NCBI GenBank assembly: GCA_964617375.1
Contig: CAZTXQ010000060.1
Location: 1-17,027 of the forward strand
Direction of reading: 5' to 3'
DNA length: 17,027 bases
Source of the DNA: Firm-13 sp964617375
Lineage (GTDB): Bacteria > Bacillota > Clostridia > Saccharofermentanales > Saccharofermentanaceae
Part shown: positions 13,960 through 17,027 of the stretch, piece after piece
Layout: every line of letters starts with the position of its first letter
How positions within the stretch are numbered: position 1 is the stretch's first letter
Position numbers and translations under genes: made by a program
The notes under the pieces: model-generated
What the model was told of the DNA's origin: nothing
The model's database searches: none
Seen by the model: only the letters and a program-made list of their open reading frames with translations

Positions 13960-14979
13960 ATGGCCATTGAGATTCTAAAGGCGGGGCCGCTCTGTACCGT
14001 CCAGGACGGCGGCCGCATAGGTTTCCAGGCTCTCGGATACCAGGAAAGCGGGGCCATGGACAAGTACGCGATGTATTCTGCGAACATCCTCGCCGGAAAC
14101 ACAGAAAGCGATCGGAGCGAGGCGGTTCTGGAGATGACACTGACGGGTATAACCGCGTGTTTCGACTCGGATACCGTCATCGCATTGAGCGGCGCCGACA
14201 TGAGCCCTGTGATCAACGGCAAACCGGTCCCCCGTTATGCTCCGCTCCTTGTCCGCGCCGGCGACACACTGACGATGGGAACGGCCGTAAAAGGCCTTCG
14301 CGGATACCTGGCCGTATATGGCGGCATATCGGTCCCGCTTGTGATGGGAAGCCGTTCCACCGGACTGAAAACGCGCATGGGCGGACTTAGCGGGAGAGCC
14401 CTTCAATGCGGCGATATTCTTCCCATCGGCAGAACGGCCCGCGAATCGGAGGCGCTATGGCATAGAATCCGCCCCGGGTTCCGGGGCAGGTCTCCGCTTA
14501 CCGACGGCTGGGAATGGCTGCGCGGCGAAGCACCTCTTCGCCGCTGCTGGGGAGATCAGGTTATTACGCTCCTTCGTGTCGTTCCCGGACCCCAGGAAGA
14601 GGCGTTCACTGCATCGGGGCTCGAGACTTTCTCGCGCGGCGTCTATGCATTGACTCCGGATTGCAACCGCATGGCCTTAAAGCTCGACGGGCCTGTGGTC
14701 GAGACCTGTAAAGGTTCTGATATTCTCTCCGACGGCATCGTCGACGGCTCCGTACAGGTCTCCTCCAAAGGACTCCCGATCATCATGACGGCCGACCACC
14801 AGACCACCGGCGGATATGCCAAGATCGGCACGGTGATCCGCGCCGACCTCCCTGCTGCGGCCCAGCTGAAGCCCGGTGACCGTGTCGGTTTCCGCTTTGT
14901 CACGCCGGAAACGGGAATCCTCGCCTGGCGCAGTGCCGGTCACGAACTAAAAAAACTGAAGGAGCGTATAAGAAAATGA
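13960..14979 (+). CDS. pxpC: 5-oxoprolinase subunit PxpC (KipA/allophanate hydrolase subunit 2 family)
   Basis: The 339-residue protein opens MAIEILKAGPLCTVQDGGR, with the family signature continuing to QESGAMDKYA at about residues 28-37. Further family segments are YLAVYGGISVPLVMGSRST (about 120-138) and, late in the protein, LPIIMTADHQTTGGYAKIGT. With PxpB it forms part of the ATP-using 5-oxoprolinase acting on 5-oxoproline from the cyclase step. The start follows the pxpB stop directly and the Shine-Dalgarno (AAAAGGGGG) lies inside pxpB, so the two are translationally coupled. The end overlaps the next gene by 4 bp (ATGA). Confidence 0.94.
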   Translation: MAIEILKAGPLCTVQDGGRIGFQALGYQESGAMDKYAMYSANILAGNTESDRSEAVLEMTLTGITACFDSDTVIALSGADMSPVINGKPVPRYAPLLVRAGDTLTMGTAVKGLRGYLAVYGGISVPLVMGSRSTGLKTRMGGLSGRALQCGDILPIGRTARESEALWHRIRPGFRGRSPLTDGWEWLRGEAPLRRCWGDQVITLLRVVPGPQEEAFTASGLETFSRGVYALTPDCNRMALKLDGPVVETCKGSDILSDGIVDGSVQVSSKGLPIIMTADHQTTGGYAKIGTVIRADLPAAAQLKPGDRVGFRFVTPETGILAWRSAGHELKKLKERIRK

Positions 14980-15770
14980 ATGGATATGATTCTCTTAAGC
15001 CTTCCGAAGTACGGTCTCTGATCCGGAAGGGTACCATCGATTTCCCGACGACCGGCATGTGCTCCGGGTACGCGCAGGGAAATCTCGTGATCCTCCCGAA
15101 GGAGCTCGCCTGGGATTTTCTGCTGTTCTGTCAGCGCAATCCCAGGAGCTGCCCCCTGCTCGAGGTCGCCGACATGGGGAGCCGCAGCTTTCCGCAGTTT
15201 GCGGCGGGCAGCGACATCGCGGCGGACATCCCGCGCTACTATGTGTACGAGAACGGAATACGCACCGGCGAATACACCGATATCAGCCGCTTTTTCACGG
15301 AAAGAACGGACCTTGTAAGCTTCCTCATCGGGTGCAGCTTCTCTTTTGAGTCTTCCCTTCTTGAAGCAGGTATTCCGGTGCGCCAGATCGAAGAGGGTGT
15401 AAACGTCCCGATGTTCAACACAAACATCCCGTGCATTCCGGCGGGTACATTTTCCGGGAATATGGTCGTCAGTATGCGCCCGATCCCGCATGCGCTCGTT
15501 CCGGCAGCCGTCAGGATCACAGCCGCAATGCCGCGCGTTCACGGCGCTCCGATCCACATCGGCTATCCGGAGGTTCTCGGTATCAAGGACCTGAGCCGGC
15601 CCGATTACGGAGATCCTGTCACGATCCGGCCGGGTGAAATACCCGTTTTCTGGCCCTGCGGTGTGACGCCGCAAGCGGTCGTTATGAACAGCAGGCCGTC
15701 GTTTGCGATCACACACGCGCCGGGGCATATGTTCATAACCGACGTAAAGAACGCGGAACTCATGCTTTAG
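14976..15770 (+). CDS. DUF1445/YcsI family protein, D-glutamate cyclase N-terminal-domain homologue (putative hydro-lyase)
   Basis: The 264-residue protein matches the YcsI/DUF1445 family over normal length. Visible motifs are GMCSGYAQGNL (27-37), GCSFSFESSLLEAGI (119-133), VVSMRPIP (164-171), HGAPIHIG (189-196), FWPCGVTPQ (225-233) and ITHAPGHMFITD (245-256). The family also forms the N-terminal half of mammalian D-glutamate cyclase, and B. subtilis ycsI lies with the pxp genes. Here it is coupled to pxpC by an ATGA overlap. With the DUF4392 protein it should supply the cyclase chemistry linking D-glutamate to 5-oxoproline. Whether one half cyclises while the other epimerises is open. Confidence 0.9.
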   Translation: MNGYDSLKPSEVRSLIRKGTIDFPTTGMCSGYAQGNLVILPKELAWDFLLFCQRNPRSCPLLEVADMGSRSFPQFAAGSDIAADIPRYYVYENGIRTGEYTDISRFFTERTDLVSFLIGCSFSFESSLLEAGIPVRQIEEGVNVPMFNTNIPCIPAGTFSGNMVVSMRPIPHALVPAAVRITAAMPRVHGAPIHIGYPEVLGIKDLSRPDYGDPVTIRPGEIPVFWPCGVTPQAVVMNSRPSFAITHAPGHMFITDVKNAELML

Positions 15771-15826
15771 AATCCGGACCGCTAAAGAGCGGCTCCCCAA
15801 AATACGATCGGAAAGAGGATAAAATT

Positions 15827-16582
15827 ATGCCTTCCATCGACTTGAACTGTGATTTGGGTGAAAGCTTCGGAACCTATACGATCGGCATGGATGAAGAAGT
15901 CATACCGAGCATCACCTCCGCCAACATTGCGTGCGGCTACCATGCCGGCGATCCAATCGTCATGTCCAGAACCGTCGCTCTCTGCAAGCGATACGGGGTT
16001 CACGCCGGCGCCCATCCGGGATTCCCGGATCTGATCGGCTTCGGCCGGCGGAATATGGCGAGCTCCCCCGCCGAAGCCAAAGCGTATGTCCAGTATCAGA
16101 TCGGCGCATTAAAAGCGTTCTGCGACAGCGCCTCCGTCCCGCTCAGACACGTCAAGCCCCACGGCGCGCTCTATAACATGGCCGGGAAAGATTATGCGCT
16201 GGCCAAAGCGATCTGCGAAGGAATCTATTCGATCGACCGGAACCTGGTCCTTCTCGCCCTCTCGGGGAGCGAGATGATCCGGGCGGCCGCGGATACCGGT
16301 CTTGCCTGTGCCAGCGAGGTTTTCGCCGACCGTGCATACCGGGCAGACGGTTCTCTTGTTCCGAGAGGACAGGAAGGCGCGATGATCGAAGACGAGGACG
16401 AGGCGATCGCACGCGTGATCCGCATGGCCGTCGAGCGGAAGGTGACCGCGATCGACGGCTCCGATATCGATCTCAAAGCCGATTCGGTGTGTGTACACGG
16501 CGACGGCTCGAAGGCGCTCGCATTTGTCGTCCGGATCCGTGCGGCGCTCGAATCGGCCGGGGTGACAGTTAAGGCCTTCTAG
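15827..16582 (+). CDS. pxpA: 5-oxoprolinase subunit PxpA (LamB/YcsF family)
   Basis: The 251-residue protein begins MPSIDLNCDLGESFGTYTIG and has the LamB/YcsF motifs NIACGYHAGDP (33-43), HAGAHPGFPD (59-68) and HVKPHGALYN (108-117). Late family segments are CASEVFADRAYRADGSLVPR and VCVHGDGSKALAFV. The fold is a polysaccharide-deacetylase-like barrel, and with PxpBC it cleaves the ring of 5-oxoproline using ATP. Its own AGAGGA site lies about 8 bp before the ATG. A 56-bp gap with a small hairpin (CCGCT/AGCGG, 15779-15792) separates it from the DUF1445 gene. It is the last recognisable gene of the operon, and no intrinsic terminator is visible after its stop. Confidence 0.95.
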   Translation: MPSIDLNCDLGESFGTYTIGMDEEVIPSITSANIACGYHAGDPIVMSRTVALCKRYGVHAGAHPGFPDLIGFGRRNMASSPAEAKAYVQYQIGALKAFCDSASVPLRHVKPHGALYNMAGKDYALAKAICEGIYSIDRNLVLLALSGSEMIRAAADTGLACASEVFADRAYRADGSLVPRGQEGAMIEDEDEAIARVIRMAVERKVTAIDGSDIDLKADSVCVHGDGSKALAFVVRIRAALESAGVTVKAF

Positions 16583-16666
16583 TACAAAGAATCGCAAATA
16601 ACCAGACTTAATATGAGGACTTTAATAAAAATGAAGGCATCAAATGATTTATGAGGTATTTCCATT

Positions 16667-17027
16667 ATGGCTGATGCGCGGTCTTTGAAATTATCCGATA
16701 GCGACCGTACCTATCTGAAGTCCGTGACACGTGCAAGAACCATGCAAGCGCAGACAGTTAGCCGTGCAAAAATACTGCTATTAAAAGCAGACGGGGAATC
16801 TGTTGACGCGATCGCTGACAAGCTTGACTTGAATCATAACAGGGTCCTCCTATGTCTCCTACAACACATGGAAGACGGTGTTGAAAATGCCTTGACGGAT
16901 GCGCCGGGACGAGGCCGTAACATCGATATTTTTGATGTCTCTTTTGGTATGTTATCCGGCCTCTGCAAACTACACGCCCGTTCGAGAATTACACACCAAA
17001 TCAAGCTTATTCCCATTTTGGTGTGTA
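16667..17027 (+). CDS. IS630-type transposase, 5' part, running off the window and degenerate toward its end
   Basis: An ATG at 16667 behind GAGGT opens a frame of 120 codons with no stop before the window ends. Residues 1-85 fit the IS630 N-terminus: RAKILLLKADGESVDAIADK, a helix-turn-helix around 45-65, and DGVENALTDAPGRGRN. After about residue 90 the sequence no longer follows the family; the expected region around LWTYARLTHHI is recognisable only as the loose LCKLHARSRITHQI. The frame also contains an inverted repeat reaching the last base. The gene is therefore truncated by the window and probably damaged by deletion or a further insertion. The DDE catalytic residues are not visible. Confidence 0.65.
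   Translation, partial: MADARSLKLSDSDRTYLKSVTRARTMQAQTVSRAKILLLKADGESVDAIADKLDLNHNRVLLCLLQHMEDGVENALTDAPGRGRNIDIFDVSFGMLSGLCKLHARSRITHQIKLIPILVC
16990..17027. repeat. 11-bp inverted repeat ending at the last base of the window
   Basis: TACACACCAAA (16990-17000) pairs perfectly with TTTGGTGTGTA (17017-17027) around 16 bases. The right arm ends exactly at the window end, inside the decaying transposase frame. It may be the end of another mobile element, or a fold-back at a contig break. Confidence 0.6.

Noticed and set aside
13243..14979. Allophanate hydrolase or sporulation-inhibitor (KipI/KipA) function for the pxpB-pxpC pair
   Set aside because: The presence of pxpA and DUF1445/DUF4392 genes fits 5-oxoprolinase; there is no urea carboxylase or KinA-like gene nearby.
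1..17027. CRISPR array, tRNA or rRNA genes
   Set aside because: No regularly spaced direct repeats and no recognisable tRNA or rRNA sequence were seen by eye.

Overview
The window looks like a chromosomal contig from a Gram-positive, probably anaerobic bacterium of the Firmicutes/Clostridia type. The grounds are purine-rich Shine-Dalgarno sites before almost every gene, a lipoprotein-type binding protein, mid-range GC, and protein families typical of that group. This is inference from style and gene content; there is no rRNA or other taxonomic marker. The contig carries a 100-N gap at 1823-1922, and possible insertion-sequence material lies at both ends.

Left part (1-5654), accessory genes. 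A minus-strand regulator (353-1297) joins an excisionase-type DNA-binding domain to a periplasmic-binding-protein-like sensor domain. It diverges from a molybdate-type ABC transporter, of which only the start of the permease modB and the end of the ATPase modC survive around the gap. Next come a GNAT acetyltransferase with its own terminator, and a TetR regulator/MFS efflux pair on the minus strand with a perfect operator palindrome before tetR. A 65-residue orphan ORF follows.

Main part (5654-16582), one long plus-strand operon of eleven genes. An extended -10 promoter is followed by a strong intrinsic terminator before the first gene, which looks like an attenuator. The first five genes encode a complete LivJHMGF-type amino-acid ABC importer, with a hairpin between the binding protein and the permeases. 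Six cytosolic genes follow: a cytidylate-kinase-like P-loop protein, a class IV aminotransferase with the carboxylate-trap residues of D-amino-acid transaminase, a DUF4392 protein (C-terminal half of D-glutamate cyclase), PxpB, PxpC, a DUF1445/YcsI protein (N-terminal half of D-glutamate cyclase) and PxpA. Junctions are tight (2-19 bp, one TAA-ATG abutment, one ATGA overlap), apart from gaps of 146 bp after the binding protein and 56 bp before pxpA.

Read together, the operon suggests a D-amino-acid to L-glutamate salvage route. The importer brings in a D-amino acid or related compound, the aminotransferase moves its amino group to 2-oxoglutarate to give D-glutamate, and the cyclase halves convert D-glutamate to 5-oxoproline. 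The ATP-dependent 5-oxoprolinase PxpABC then opens it to L-glutamate. The families are known; their assembly in one operon with a dedicated importer, and the handling of the D/L stereochemistry, are the novel and testable points. The right end (16667-17027) holds an IS630-type transposase start that loses family similarity and runs off the window in an inverted repeat.
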